64,000 bases of DNA from Desulfovibrio sp. (GTDB taxonomy: Bacteria; Desulfobacterota; Desulfovibrionia; Desulfovibrionales; Desulfovibrionaceae), in contig NZ_JAAVBE010000015.1 of assembly GCF_014803725.1 (NCBI RefSeq), positions 1 to 64,000 of the forward strand. The letters are read 5' to 3'. Shown here one piece after another: positions 15,211 through 28,204 of this stretch. Position 1 is the stretch's first letter. The number at the start of each line of letters is the position of its first letter. Under the pieces are notes generated by a model, which saw nothing but the letters and a program-made list of their open reading frames with translations, was not told the origin of the DNA and searched no databases. The translations under genes and the position numbers were made by a program.

Positions 15211-17496
15211 CTACTTCCGCATGACCCGGAGGCCGTTGGCCACCACCACGAGCGAGGCGCCCACATCCGCAAAGACCGCCATCCACATGGTCGCCATGCC
15301 GGCGAAGGTCAGGGCGAAGAACACGGCCTTGATGCCCAGGGCGAAGGCGATGTTCTCCACAAGGATGGCGTGGGTCGCCCGCGAAAGGCGGATGAAGCGC
15401 GGCACCTTGCGCAAGTCGTCGTCCATGAGGGCCACATCGGCGGTCTCGATGGCCGTGTCCGTGCCGCCGGCGGCCATGGCGAAGCCGATATCGGCCTTGG
15501 CGAGCGCCGGCGCGTCGTTGATGCCGTCGCCCACCATGCCCACATGCGCGCCCGTGCGCTCCAGCTCCTCCACGATGGCGAGCTTGTCCTGCGGGAGCAG
15601 CCCGGCCCGGTATTCGTCTACGCCCGCTGCCCTGGCCATGGCCCTGGCCGTGGCCTCGGTGTCGCCGGTGAGGAGCAGGGTGCGCACGCCGAGGGCCTTG
15701 AGCTCGGCCACGGCCTCCACGCTGGTCTCTCGCAGGCCGTCGGCCACGGCGAACAGGGCTTCGGCGCGGGCGGCTCCGGGCGTGGCAAGCTCCGCCGAGG
15801 CGAGCACCACCGTGGTCTTGCCGTCGGCCTCCAGGGCGGCCATGCGCTCCCCGAGGGCCGGGCTTCCCGCGCCGAGGCGTTCCATGAGGCGGTAATTGCC
15901 GAGATACCAGCGCCGGCCCGCGCCGCTGGCGGCCACGCCCTCGCCGGGCAGGGCCTCCACGGCTTCCATGTCGAGCAGGGCAAGATCCTTGCCCGCGGCC
16001 GCGACGGCCCGCGAGACCGGATGGTCGGAGCGCGCCGCGAGGCTTGCCGCCATGCGGGCGATCTCGTCGCGCCGTCCCTCTTCGGCGAGGAGGATGAAGT
16101 CCGTCTGCACGGGCTCGCCGCGGGTGAGGGTTCCGGTCTTGTCGAGGGCGAGGCGGTCGAGCAGGCGCCCCTGCTCCAGATAGGCGCCGCCCTTGATGAG
16201 GATGCCCTTGCGCGCGGCCGCGGCCATGCCGGAGACCACGGTCACGGGCGTGGAGATGACGAGCGCGCAGGGGCAGCCGATGACGAGCAGGACGAGAGCC
16301 ATGTAAACAGAGCCGGCCCACGCCGCGCCGAAGAAGAGCGGCGGCACGAGGGCCGTCACCACGGCGAGGCCGAAGACCGCGGGTGTGTACCAGCGGGCGA
16401 AGCTGTCTACGAAGCGCTGCATGGGCGCGCGCGTGGCCTGTGCCTCCTCCACGGCGTGGATGATGCGCGCGAGCGTGGTGTCGCGGGCGGCAGCGGTGAC
16501 GGTGAACTCGAAGGCGCCGGTCTCGTTGATGGTGCCGGCGTAGACCGTGTCGCCGACGGCCTTCTCCACGGGGATGCTCTCGCCGGTGATGGGCGCCTGG
16601 TTGACCGTGGAGCGGCCCTCGACCACCTCCCCGTCCAGAGCCACGCGCTCGCCGGGGCGCACGCGCACGCGGCTTCCCACCGCCACGTCGGCGGCGGCCA
16701 CTTCGCGCCAGGCGCCGTCCGGCTGGAGCACGGTGGCCGTGGCCGGCGCGAGCGCCAGGAGGTCGCTCACGGCGTTGCGGGCGCGGTCGAGGGCGCGGGC
16801 CTCCAGCGCCTCGGAGAGGTTGAAGAGCGCCATGACCATGGCCGCTTCGGGGAATTGGCCGATGCAGAAGGCGCCGGTCACGGCCACGGCCATGAGGGCG
16901 TTGATATTGAGGTTGCGGTTGATGAGCGCGAGCCAGCCCTTGCGGAAGGTGCCGAGCCCGGCGAGCAGGATGGCCGCCAGCGAGATGGCCGCGGCGAGCC
17001 ATTCGGCCCCGGTTTGCATGGCGGCGGGGAAGTGCCCCCATTCGGCGCCGAGTTCCACGGCTTCGGCGAGCGCGGCGAGCCCGGTGGCCCAGCAGATGCG
17101 CCGCCAGGGCAGGCCCTGCGGGGCGGCGGCCGCCGCGTCCGGCTGCGCCGGGGCCATGTCGATGGCAAGGAGCGCTTCCTCGATGCGGGAGGGCGCAAGG
17201 CCGGGCTCGTGATCCACGGTGAGCAGGCGCTGCATGAGGTTGAACTCAAGGCCGGTCACGCCGGGAAGGCCGCCGAGCTTGTTGCGGATGAGCGCTTCCT
17301 CCATGGGGCAGTCCATGTTGGGGATGCGGTAGACCGCGCGGGTGGCCGTGGACGCGGGCACGGGGGTGGTGAAGGCGGCCTGGGCCTCGTGGCTGTGGTC
17401 GTGCCCCTCGTGGCTCTGTTCGTGGGCGCCGTGGGTATGCACATGGCCTTCGTGGCCGTGGATCTCATGGTCGTGGCAGCACTGGCATTGAGACAT
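15211..17496 (-). CDS. zntA: Zn/Cd/Pb-exporting P1B-type ATPase
   Basis: Pumps soft divalent metals out of the cytoplasm. I chose ATG 17496 because AAGGAGAAACG precedes it. The 761-residue product opens with a His-rich segment (12 His in residues 8-36), then a metal-binding domain with NMDCPMEE (Cys63), typical of Zn/Cd/Pb pumps. Further landmarks are TGES (304-307), the membrane motif CPC (408-410), DKTGTLT with the phosphorylated Asp452, and GDGINDAPAL. An upstream MerR-type promoter (17550-17580) predicts metal induction, but no merR-like gene is in the window. A second, different metal ATPase is encoded at 44354-46480. Confidence 0.95.
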   Translation of the reverse strand: MSQCQCCHDHEIHGHEGHVHTHGAHEQSHEGHDHSHEAQAAFTTPVPASTATRAVYRIPNMDCPMEEALIRNKLGGLPGVTGLEFNLMQRLLTVDHEPGLAPSRIEEALLAIDMAPAQPDAAAAAPQGLPWRRICWATGLAALAEAVELGAEWGHFPAAMQTGAEWLAAAISLAAILLAGLGTFRKGWLALINRNLNINALMAVAVTGAFCIGQFPEAAMVMALFNLSEALEARALDRARNAVSDLLALAPATATVLQPDGAWREVAAADVAVGSRVRVRPGERVALDGEVVEGRSTVNQAPITGESIPVEKAVGDTVYAGTINETGAFEFTVTAAARDTTLARIIHAVEEAQATRAPMQRFVDSFARWYTPAVFGLAVVTALVPPLFFGAAWAGSVYMALVLLVIGCPCALVISTPVTVVSGMAAAARKGILIKGGAYLEQGRLLDRLALDKTGTLTRGEPVQTDFILLAEEGRRDEIARMAASLAARSDHPVSRAVAAAGKDLALLDMEAVEALPGEGVAASGAGRRWYLGNYRLMERLGAGSPALGERMAALEADGKTTVVLASAELATPGAARAEALFAVADGLRETSVEAVAELKALGVRTLLLTGDTEATARAMARAAGVDEYRAGLLPQDKLAIVEELERTGAHVGMVGDGINDAPALAKADIGFAMAAGGTDTAIETADVALMDDDLRKVPRFIRLSRATHAILVENIAFALGIKAVFFALTFAGMATMWMAVFADVGASLVVVANGLRVMRK

Positions 17497-17549
17497 GTCG
17501 TTTCTCCTTGGGCCGGGCGTTTCGCAGGCTCCGGCGTTCATCCATGTCA

Positions 17550-17580
17550 ACCATAAGTGCTATAGCGGCTATAGAGTCAA
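17550..17580 (-). promoter_or_regulatory. MerR-family-type promoter/operator of zntA
   Basis: Read on the minus strand: -35 TTGACT (17580-17575), a 19-base spacer containing the palindrome CTATAGCCGCTATAG (17574-17560), then -10 TATGGT (17555-17550). A spacer longer than 17 with a dyad inside it is the hallmark of promoters activated by MerR/ZntR regulators, which untwist the DNA. It lies 54 bases upstream of the zntA start. Confidence 0.8.
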
Positions 17581-17624
17581 GGGGCGTGAGCGTTCTTTGA
17601 GAAAATTTTTTGCGCGGCGAGGAC

Positions 17625-20800
<3,176 letters not shown>

Positions 20801-20804
<4 letters not shown>

Positions 20805-21610
20805 GAGGCGTCTCCGTGGGGCTGGGGGCCGGATGCGGCGGGATCTTGCGCGAGCCAGGGGCAGAAGCTGAGCGCCGCGCGCGTCCACGAGGAGCCGGAA
20901 GTGGCGCCCCGGCAGTGGAGCGTGAGCGGCGAACACAGGACGGGCTCGGCGCGGGCCCCTTTTTGCGCCAGCAGGAGGAGCCGGGTGGCCGCGTCCCCGC
21001 TGTGCGGCCGAAGCGGCAGGACACGGCGCAGGCCAAGGCGCGCGCCCTCGAGGGCGGCACAGATGCGCGTGAGCGCGGATGCCGGCACGATGCAGCAAAA
21101 GGCGCCCTTGTGGCGCAAGAGGCGCTGGGCCGCCGCGCAAAAAATCGGGAAGGCGTCGCCCCCGGGCGTACTTTCGGCCCGCAAAGCCTGCTCCCGCATG
21201 CCCGAGGGCGAAGGGCGCCCGCTCCCCCCAAGGCCCCAGGGCGGATTGGCGAGCGCCATGTCGTGCGGGCCGGCATCTTGCGGCAACGGCGCCGCCACAT
21301 CCGCCACAAGAAAGCGGACGCGCCCGGAAAGGCCCAGCGCCCCGGCATTGGCCCGCGCCGCCGCCACAAGGGCGGCCTCGCGCTCGAGGCCCAGGCACAC
21401 CGCCGCCGGAGAGTGCAGGGCCACGCCCAGAAGGGCCGCGCCGCAGCCGGAGCCCAGTTCGGCCACGGCGCATTCCCGTTTCGCGCTCCGCCGTTCGCGC
21501 AGGATTTGCGCGGCGAAGGCCGCGAGCAGCAAGGCCTCCAGCCCGAAGCGGTAGGCGCCCTGCGGCTGGACGAGCCCGCGCGGGTAGTGCGGCAGCGGGG
21601 CTTCCGTCAC
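20801..21610 (-). CDS. TrmN6-like SAM-dependent methyltransferase
   Basis: A 269-residue class I methyltransferase, most like the enzyme that methylates N6 of A37 in tRNA-Val. It has QPQGAYRFGLEALLLAAF, the SAM loop AELGSGCGAALLGVAL and the adenine-N6 motif NPPWG. NPPY/W points to amino-group methylation of adenine or to related substrates. A poorly conserved hydrophobic tail follows. It starts at a GTG that overlaps the stop of the U32 gene (GTGA), and its own stop overlaps the next start (ATGA). It sits in the middle of a tightly coupled four-gene operon. Confidence 0.82.
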
Positions 21611-23754
21611 AGGAGGGCGCCGTTCCAGTTGAACAGGCCCTCGCGCCGAAGCTCCGGCAGGCCCTGCGGCGGCGTCTCCTCCATGCGGGCAAAGAAGCTG
21701 TAGCCCGCGTCCTGCATCTCGCGCCGCTGCCCGGAAAGATCCAGCGGCCAGGCAGGATAGATCCACAGCGTGCCGCCATAGCGCCTGGTCCAGAACACTT
21801 CGCCCTTGGGGCTCATGAAGGGCTCGTTGGGCTTGAGCGCCGCCTGCCCGAAGCGGGAAATGCCCACGGGCCAGAAGCCAGAGACGACGGCCCCCAGCGG
21901 GAGCGGGCTTTGCGCGGGGAGCGCCAGCGCGTCGTCGCGCGAAAGCTCCGGGCTCACGAAGGCGGCCGCGAAGCCCTGGCCCGCCAGCACGGCAAGCGCC
22001 GCAGCATTGGCGATATTGCAGAAGGGCCCGGCCAGAAGGTCGGCATCCTCCGGGAGCCTTTGGGGAAAAAAGGCCCGCTGCCACGGGGAATTGCAGACAA
22101 AGTGCCGCGCGCCCTGCCGCCAGAGCCGGTCGATCATGCGGCTGAGCGCGGCTTCCTCCTCGGGCCAGACCACGGGAGGCAGCCACCACGCCGTGCGGCC
22201 AACGAGCGTGCGCGAAAGTTCGGCCGTGCGCGGCGAGAGCCAGAGCGCGGGCACGGCCCGGCGCCCGGGAGTGCTTCCGGCAGCGCGATTTCCTTCCTCT
22301 TTTCCGCGGCCCAGCCCGGAAGTGAGCAGCATGTCCGGCCGGGGCCTGGGCTTCACGGGCTTGGGGAGGCGCGGGCCGCCCGCCGGCGGGGCCGTATCCT
22401 GCGCGGGGGGCTCCTTCAGGGCGTCAAGGCGCTTGCGCCATTCGCCGAGCAGCCGCTGGAGCTCGGGCTCGCGGCGGTCGATGAGGTAGACCGGGGTGCC
22501 CGCTTTGGGCGTGGCGTGCTTCGCGAGCCTGAGGCGCAGGGTGCCTGCCTTTGGCACCCGCCGCGTCACGGGGAGCGTGGCGTGCCAGCGCTCGTCCTCC
22601 ACGCCTACGCGCAGATAATCGCCGGGCAGAAGCTCGAGATGCGGCTTGAGCTCGCAGCCGCCCTCGGGCGTGATACGGATCTTGCCGGCCAGGAACCCGG
22701 AGCTCGTCTGCTTGTCCGGGCTCGCGGCCTCCTCGGGCGATTGCGGTAAAAAGCGCGCCTTCACCCCGGGGCGCCCCAGGGCCAGTTCGAGGATGTCCTG
22801 GGCCGTCTTCCGCGCCGCAGGGTCGCCGGGATGGTCGCGCAACAGGCGGTAGGCCGTCACTGTGTGGTAGACATAGTGCGGCCCTTTCTTGCGGCCCTCG
22901 ATCTTCCACGAGGCGAGGTGCGGCACGTCGAGCAGTGTCTTGACCAGCGGCCCGAGCTCGAGGTCCCGGCAGGAGAAGAAGCGGCCCGCTTTTCCGCCGG
23001 CCTTCGCGAGGGGCGCCCGGCCCTGCGGCGGGCGGCCCTCGCCCTGACGCCCATGGGGCGCCCCCTTGCGGCGCGGGGCGTCCTTCCCCTGCGGGCGTCC
23101 TCCCTGGCGCGCGAGCTCGCTGTAGACGCGGCGGCAGGGCTGGACGCAGCGCCCGCGCAGGCCGCTCTTGCCGCCCATATAGCTCGACCAGTAGCAGCGG
23201 CCGGACACGCAATAGCAGAGCGCCCCCTGCACGAAGAGCTCGAGGTCCAGCCCCTCCGGGCAGGCGGCGCCCATGGCGCGGATCTCGTCGATGGAGAGCT
23301 CGCGCGGCAGGATGACCCGGCTCGCGCCGAGGCGCCTGGCCTCCTCAAGGGCCAGCGGGTGCGTGACATTGGCGAGCGTGGAGAGCGCGAGGGCGCCCGT
23401 GAAGCCGGCCTGACGGGCGATGTCGATGAGGCCCGGGTCCTGGATGATGAGGCCGTCCGGCTCAACGCGGCGGGCGAGGCGCGCGGCGAGCCGCCAGGCC
23501 GCGCCGGTCTCGCCGGGCTTGATGAGGGTGTTCATGGCCACATAGACGCGGCGGCCCTCCTCGTGGGCGAGTTCGGTGAGGCGCGTGAGCTCGCCTATGC
23601 CGAAATTCTCGGCCTCCATGCGCGCGGAAAAATGCTTCAGCCCCACGTAAACGGCATCGGCGCCGGCGGCCAGCGCCGCCAGGAAGGAGGGCGTGTCGCC
23701 GGCCGGGGCGAGGATCTCGGGGCGCGCCGGCGTATCGGGCGTCATCCCGCTCAT
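21607..23754 (-). CDS. U32 family protein (RlhA-like, long form)
   Basis: A 715-residue member of the U32 'peptidase' family. Several members are now known as RNA or cofactor hydroxylases, e.g. RlhA on 23S rRNA. The N-terminal barrel shows PEILAPAGD, ADAVYVGLKHFSAR and VYVAMNTLIKPGE. The cysteine cluster (LCYCVSGRCYWSS, then RGRCVQPCR) could bind an iron-sulfur centre. A basic low-complexity insert (rich in Gly, Arg, Pro, Lys) follows. The C-terminal half has a beta-barrel-like part and a longer extension. ATG 23754 overlaps the epimerase stop (ATGA). Alongside a tRNA-methylase-like gene, an RNA-modification role is a fair inference. Confidence 0.85.
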   Translation of the reverse strand: MSGMTPDTPARPEILAPAGDTPSFLAALAAGADAVYVGLKHFSARMEAENFGIGELTRLTELAHEEGRRVYVAMNTLIKPGETGAAWRLAARLARRVEPDGLIIQDPGLIDIARQAGFTGALALSTLANVTHPLALEEARRLGASRVILPRELSIDEIRAMGAACPEGLDLELFVQGALCYCVSGRCYWSSYMGGKSGLRGRCVQPCRRVYSELARQGGRPQGKDAPRRKGAPHGRQGEGRPPQGRAPLAKAGGKAGRFFSCRDLELGPLVKTLLDVPHLASWKIEGRKKGPHYVYHTVTAYRLLRDHPGDPAARKTAQDILELALGRPGVKARFLPQSPEEAASPDKQTSSGFLAGKIRITPEGGCELKPHLELLPGDYLRVGVEDERWHATLPVTRRVPKAGTLRLRLAKHATPKAGTPVYLIDRREPELQRLLGEWRKRLDALKEPPAQDTAPPAGGPRLPKPVKPRPRPDMLLTSGLGRGKEEGNRAAGSTPGRRAVPALWLSPRTAELSRTLVGRTAWWLPPVVWPEEEAALSRMIDRLWRQGARHFVCNSPWQRAFFPQRLPEDADLLAGPFCNIANAAALAVLAGQGFAAAFVSPELSRDDALALPAQSPLPLGAVVSGFWPVGISRFGQAALKPNEPFMSPKGEVFWTRRYGGTLWIYPAWPLDLSGQRREMQDAGYSFFARMEETPPQGLPELRREGLFNWNGALL

Positions 23755-24767
23755 GCGCCGTAATACTCCCGGTACCACTCCACGAAGCGGCCGATGCCCA
23801 CGGCGAGCGGCGTGGCCGGCGTGAAGCCCGTGACCCGGGCGAGGTCGTCCACGTCCGCCCAGGTGGATTCCACATCGCCGGGCTGCATGGGCAGAAGCTC
23901 GCGGATGGCCTTCTTGCCGAGGGCCTTTTCCAGCGTATCGATGAAGACGCCAAGCTCCACGGTGTCGTGGTTGCCGATATTGTAGATGCGCCACGGCGCG
24001 GAGCTCGCGGCCGGGCTGGGCGCGGCCGCGTCGAAGGCCGGGTCGGGCGCGGCGGGGATGGGCAAAAGGCGCACCATGCCCTCCACGATGTCGTCGATAT
24101 AGGTGAAGTCGCGGCGCATGCGGCCCTCGTTGAAGACCTTGATGGGCTCGCCCTTCAGGATGGCCGTGGTGAAGAGGTGCAGCGCCATGTCGGGCCGGCC
24201 CCAGGGCCCGTAGACCGTGAAGAAGCGCAGGCCCGTGGCCGGGATGCCGAAAAGGTGGCTGTAGGCGTGGGCCATGAGCTCGTCGCTCTTTTTCGTGGCC
24301 GCGTAGAGGCTCACGGGGTGATCCACGTTGTGGCGCGTGGAATAGGGCATGGCCGCGTTCAGCCCGTAAACCGAGGAGGACGAGGCGAAAACAAGGTGCT
24401 CCACGCCGTTCTGGCGGCAGCCCTCGAGCACATGGCCGAAGCCCACGAGGTTGGAGCTGATATAGGAGGCCGGATCCTTGAGGCTGTAACGCACCCCGGC
24501 CTGCGCCGCCAGGTTGACCACATGGGTGAAGCGCTCGGCCGCGAACAGGCGCGCCATGCCGTCCCCGTCGGCGAGGTCGAGGCGCTCGAAACGGAAGGCC
24601 GCGCTCTGGGGGAGGGCGGCCAGATCTCTGAGGCGCGCTTCCTTGAGGCCCACATCGTAATAGGCGTTCAGGTTGTCGATGCCCACCACGGTGTGCCCGT
24701 CGGCGAGCAGTCTTTTGGCGAGTTGGTGGCCGATGAAGCCGGCGGCGCCGGTGACGAGGACGTGCAT
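23751..24767 (-). CDS. NAD-dependent nucleotide-sugar epimerase (UDP-glucuronate 4-epimerase-like)
   Basis: A 338-residue short-chain dehydrogenase/epimerase, probably interconverting UDP-glucuronate and UDP-galacturonate for surface polysaccharide. NAD-binding GAAGFIG is at 7-13. NLAAQAGVRYSL and the catalytic YAATKK (Tyr155, Lys159) are present, with FASSSSVYG before them. RFFTVYGPWGRPDMA is typical of the glucuronate 4-epimerase group. The start follows AAGGAGAGCCT. It is first in the operon of overlapping genes that runs down to 17625. Pairing with RNA and DNA repair genes is odd and may only reflect operon packing. Confidence 0.9.
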   Translation of the reverse strand: MHVLVTGAAGFIGHQLAKRLLADGHTVVGIDNLNAYYDVGLKEARLRDLAALPQSAAFRFERLDLADGDGMARLFAAERFTHVVNLAAQAGVRYSLKDPASYISSNLVGFGHVLEGCRQNGVEHLVFASSSSVYGLNAAMPYSTRHNVDHPVSLYAATKKSDELMAHAYSHLFGIPATGLRFFTVYGPWGRPDMALHLFTTAILKGEPIKVFNEGRMRRDFTYIDDIVEGMVRLLPIPAAPDPAFDAAAPSPAASSAPWRIYNIGNHDTVELGVFIDTLEKALGKKAIRELLPMQPGDVESTWADVDDLARVTGFTPATPLAVGIGRFVEWYREYYGA

Positions 24768-24987
24768 AGGCTCTCCTTCAGGATGGCAGCGGGAGAGTAT
24801 GCCAGATGCGGGCGCGGGGCAAGCGCCCGGCCGTCGTTCACAGGCGCTGCGCCCCGTGGCGAAGGAGGGCCCCGCCGCTTCCCTTTTGCGGCGCCCGGGG
24901 CTATAGTCCCCTGACTTTGCGGGCGGAAGGGCGGCAGGGGCCGCATGCCCTCCCGCAAAGCCAAGCAAGAAGGAGACCGATACCGCC

Positions 24988-26034
24988 ATGAGCGAGAACC
25001 TGACCGTCGCCGTTGTCGGCGCCACCGGCGCCGTGGGCCGTGAAATGCTCAAGACCCTCCATGACCGGGCCTTCCCGGCCACGCGCGTTGCCGCCTTCGC
25101 CTCGGCGCGTTCCGCCGGCAGCCGCGTGCCCTTTGGCGACGAGGAGCTGGTGGTGGAAGAGCTGAAGGAGGATTCCTTCGAGGGTATAAACCTCGCGCTC
25201 TTCTCCGCGGGCGGCTCGACCTCCGAAAAGTTCGCGCCGCTGGCCGCGCATGCCGGCTGCGTGGTGGTGGACAATTCCTCGGCCTGGCGCATGGACCCGC
25301 GCTGCCCGCTTGTGGTGCCCGAGGTCAACCCCGACGCCCTCGACAAGCACGAGGGCATCATCGCCAATCCCAACTGCTCCACCATCCAGATGGTGGTGGT
25401 GCTGAAGCCCATCCACGACGCCGTGGGCGTCACGCGGGTGGTGGTCTCCACCTACCAGGCCGTGTCCGGCACGGGCCAGAAGGGCATCGAGGAGCTGGAG
25501 CGCCAGGTGCGCGACCTCTTCAACGGCCGCGACCCGGAAAGCAAGGTCTATCCCTACCGCATTGCCTTCAACGCGCTGCCGCACATCGATGTCTTCCAGG
25601 ACAACGACTACACCAAGGAAGAGATGAAGATGGTCAACGAGACCGTCAAGATCATGGAAGACCCGTCCATCAAGGTGACGGCCACCTGCGTGCGCGTGCC
25701 CGTGTTCTACTGCCACGGCGAAGCCGTCAACGTGGAGACCAGGAAAAAGATGACCCCCAAGGAGGCGCGCATCCTGCTTTCTCAGGCGCCTGGCGTGCGC
25801 GTGTTCGACAATCCGCGCGAACTGCTCTATCCCATGCAGGCCGACGCCATCGGCGAGGACGACGTGTTCGTGGGCCGCATCCGCGAGGACGAATCCGTGG
25901 AAAAGGGCCTCAACATGTGGATCGTGGCCGACAATGTGCGCAAGGGCGCGGCGCTCAACGCCGTGCAGATCGCCGAGGAGCTTGTCCGGCGCGACCTCGT
26001 GCGCGTGCCCGATCGGGACGTGTTCATCGCGTAA
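24988..26034 (+). CDS. asd: Aspartate-semialdehyde dehydrogenase
   Basis: Reduces aspartyl phosphate to aspartate semialdehyde, the branch point to lysine, diaminopimelate, threonine and methionine. The 348-residue protein has the NADP loop GATGAVGREM and the nucleophile Cys130 in NPNCSTIQ. CVRVPVFYCHGEAV carries the catalytic His region. Length is normal. The ribosome site is AGAAGGAGACC upstream of ATG. A -10-like TATAGT at 24902-24907 lies in the 220-base gap to the divergent epimerase, but a convincing -35 is not visible. Its product feeds DapA, encoded at 3511-4398. Confidence 0.97.
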   Translation: MSENLTVAVVGATGAVGREMLKTLHDRAFPATRVAAFASARSAGSRVPFGDEELVVEELKEDSFEGINLALFSAGGSTSEKFAPLAAHAGCVVVDNSSAWRMDPRCPLVVPEVNPDALDKHEGIIANPNCSTIQMVVVLKPIHDAVGVTRVVVSTYQAVSGTGQKGIEELERQVRDLFNGRDPESKVYPYRIAFNALPHIDVFQDNDYTKEEMKMVNETVKIMEDPSIKVTATCVRVPVFYCHGEAVNVETRKKMTPKEARILLSQAPGVRVFDNPRELLYPMQADAIGEDDVFVGRIREDESVEKGLNMWIVADNVRKGAALNAVQIAEELVRRDLVRVPDRDVFIA

Positions 26035-26050
26035 GCGCGGAGGGGCGGGG

Positions 26051-27001
26051 ATGGAAGCGTCCGACCGCGAGGCCTATCTCGAAGCCCTGCTGGCCGCGCC
26101 GAGGCCGGGCGCGGAAAAGGTGCTCGCCTTCTATGACTGGCGCGTGGGCCGGATCTGTACGGACGGGCGCCTGCTCTTCGTGCCGCTGGACGACCATCTC
26201 TGCCACCGGGGCGACGGCCTTTTCGAGAGCATCTGCTGCCGGGAGCGGCGCGTTTTCGCCCTCGAAGCGCATCTGGCGCGCCTGCGCGAGGGCGCGGCCG
26301 CGCTTTCCATCACGCCGCCCTGTTCGTGGGAGGAGCTGCGCGAGCGCATCCTCGACGTGGCCCGGGCCGGCGGGCGCGACCATTGCGACGTGCGTGTCTT
26401 CCTCTCCCGGGGGCCGGGCGGCTTCGGCATCTCGCCGGCCGAGTGCCCGGTGGCCGGGCTCTACATCGTGGCGCTCGCCTCGCGCCTCCCCACGGAGGAA
26501 TATTACGAGAAGGGGCTCACCGCCTTCACGAGCGCCATACCCCCCAAGCAGGAATATCTCGCGCGCATCAAGAACACCAATTATCTGCCCAATGTGTTCA
26601 TGGCGGCCGAGGCGCGGGAGAAGGGCATGGACGTGGCCGTGACCTTTGACGAAGAGGGCCACATGGGCGAGGCGGCCATCGCCAACATCGGCATCGTGGA
26701 TGCGGCTGGGCGCCTGCGCAGCCCCGAGATACGGCGCATCCTCCCCGGGACGACGCTCCTCGCGGCGCTGAAGCTGGCGGCGGAGCGCATGCCCGTGGTG
26801 GAAGGCCCCATCCACCGGGACGAGATCGCCCACGCGCGGGAGATGCTGCTCTTCACGAGCGCCACGCTCTGCGTGGCCGTGACCCACTTTGACGGGCGCC
26901 CGGTGGGCGAGGGCGAGACCCGCGGCCGCCCCGGGCCGGTGGCCCTGTGGCTGAAAGACGCCCTGCTCGCGCACATGCTCGCCACCGGGACGCCGTACTA
27001 G
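26051..27001 (+). CDS. Class IV aminotransferase (BCAT/ADCL-like)
   Basis: A PLP-dependent fold-type IV enzyme of 316 residues. Members include branched-chain aminotransferase, D-amino acid transaminase and aminodeoxychorismate lyase. The PLP lysine is Lys174 in RIKNTNYLPN. GDGLFESI near residue 54 and GEAAIANIGIVD, which binds the cofactor phosphate, are typical. I cannot decide among the family activities. I chose ATG 26051 because it follows GGAGGGGCGGGG and starts 17 bases after asd. An operon with asd is likely. Confidence 0.87.
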   Translation: MEASDREAYLEALLAAPRPGAEKVLAFYDWRVGRICTDGRLLFVPLDDHLCHRGDGLFESICCRERRVFALEAHLARLREGAAALSITPPCSWEELRERILDVARAGGRDHCDVRVFLSRGPGGFGISPAECPVAGLYIVALASRLPTEEYYEKGLTAFTSAIPPKQEYLARIKNTNYLPNVFMAAEAREKGMDVAVTFDEEGHMGEAAIANIGIVDAAGRLRSPEIRRILPGTTLLAALKLAAERMPVVEGPIHRDEIAHAREMLLFTSATLCVAVTHFDGRPVGEGETRGRPGPVALWLKDALLAHMLATGTPY

Positions 27002-27043
27002 CAAAGCCGCCCGAACACGCGCGCATGCCGCGCCCCGGGGAAC

Positions 27044-28204
27044 GTGATGCACATTCTTCTCATGGCGCTCCAGCAGGAGGGGGACGGCGCCGGCGCCCCT
27101 CCCGGAACTCCCGCGCAACTCGCGCGCGTGGAGGCCGAACAGGCGTTCGCCATGACGGAAGCCCTCAGGGAGGGCGGCCGCTTCACGCCGCTCCTCGTGT
27201 GCCGCCGGGGGGCGTGGCTGCATGAGCGCGCCGCGGAGCGGGGCCTGCCGGTTCTGCCCATGGGCGGCGCGGGCGACGTGGCGGCCCTTGTGCGCCTCTG
27301 GCGCTGGCAGCGCCGGTGCGACTTTCTCATCATCCAGACCGTGGGCGAAGAGGCCCTGGGCCTTTCGCGCCGCGTGTTCGGCATGCGTAAAAAGGGGAGC
27401 GCCCACCTCGCGCATGCCTTTTTCGTGCGGCCGCCCGCGCCGGATGTGGCCCGGGGCCGGCCCGTGCGCGCGGCGAACCGCATCTTCTGCGGCTCGGAGC
27501 ATGTGCGGGCGCGCCTTCACGAAATCTGGCAAGAGCTCCCCGAAAAGCGCCGCCCCGACGCCCTGCTCGACCTGCTCGCCCCGGGTCTCCCGCTGGCGGA
27601 CTATCCTCCCGCGCCCGAAACAGAGCGCCATGTCTTCGGCATGGGCGAGAGCCTTGGGCCCGATTCCGGCGCCCTCGCCGTGGTGCGGGCCATGGCCGCG
27701 CTCTGGCAGCGGGAAGACCTGCCCCCGTGGGAAGTGCGCATGTTCGGCGCGGGCCCGCGCTTTGGGGAGATACTGCACGAGGCCGAAAGCCTCGGCGTGG
27801 CCGGCCGGCTCGCCATCCTCGGCGAGCAGCCGCCCGAAGTGCTCGCCCAGTGCTCGGCGTGGCTCGCGCCCGGCACCTCGCCCGAGGAAGTGCCGCAGAC
27901 CCTCTGGGCCGGCATCGCGCTCGGCGTGCCGCTCATCTGCGCGCTGAGCCCCCTGCACCGCGAGCGCCTTGCCGGGGCGCCCCCGCATGTGGCGGTGCGC
28001 ATCAGGGAAAGCGATCCCCAGGCCCTGGCGCGGGCCATGATCGCGGTCATGCGCGACGAGCGCCTCAGGGCGCGCCTGCGCGGGGCCGGCGAGAGCCTGC
28101 GCCCGGGCATCGGCCTCGAGGCCATGGCAGGGCGCTTTGTAGCCTTTTGCGGTGAAGTGGCGGCGGGCGTGGAGGGCGCTCAGGCCAGCGCGCTCAAGTC
28201 GTAG
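27044..28204 (+). CDS. Glycosyltransferase-like protein (GT-B type)
   Basis: A 386-residue protein with the outline of a GT4-like retaining transferase. It has an N-terminal Rossmann part with gene-specific inserts. The C-terminal part reads EVRMFGAGPRFGEILHEAESLGVAGRLAILGEQPPEVLAQCSAWLAPGTSPEEVPQTL and ends in the usual helix. The glutamates of the E-x7-E motif may be in PGTSPEEVPQTLWAGIALG. GTG 27044 and ATG 27047 are both possible starts. Its last 25 bases overlap the convergent rimO. Donor and acceptor are unknown. Confidence 0.72.
   Translation: MMHILLMALQQEGDGAGAPPGTPAQLARVEAEQAFAMTEALREGGRFTPLLVCRRGAWLHERAAERGLPVLPMGGAGDVAALVRLWRWQRRCDFLIIQTVGEEALGLSRRVFGMRKKGSAHLAHAFFVRPPAPDVARGRPVRAANRIFCGSEHVRARLHEIWQELPEKRRPDALLDLLAPGLPLADYPPAPETERHVFGMGESLGPDSGALAVVRAMAALWQREDLPPWEVRMFGAGPRFGEILHEAESLGVAGRLAILGEQPPEVLAQCSAWLAPGTSPEEVPQTLWAGIALGVPLICALSPLHRERLAGAPPHVAVRIRESDPQALARAMIAVMRDERLRARLRGAGESLRPGIGLEAMAGRFVAFCGEVAAGVEGAQASALKS

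Noticed and set aside
14133..17556. 1013-residue plus-strand frame opposite cobT and zntA
   Set aside because: Low-complexity Gly/His/Arg/Ala content typical of GC-driven antisense frames; zntA and cobT motifs lie on the other strand.
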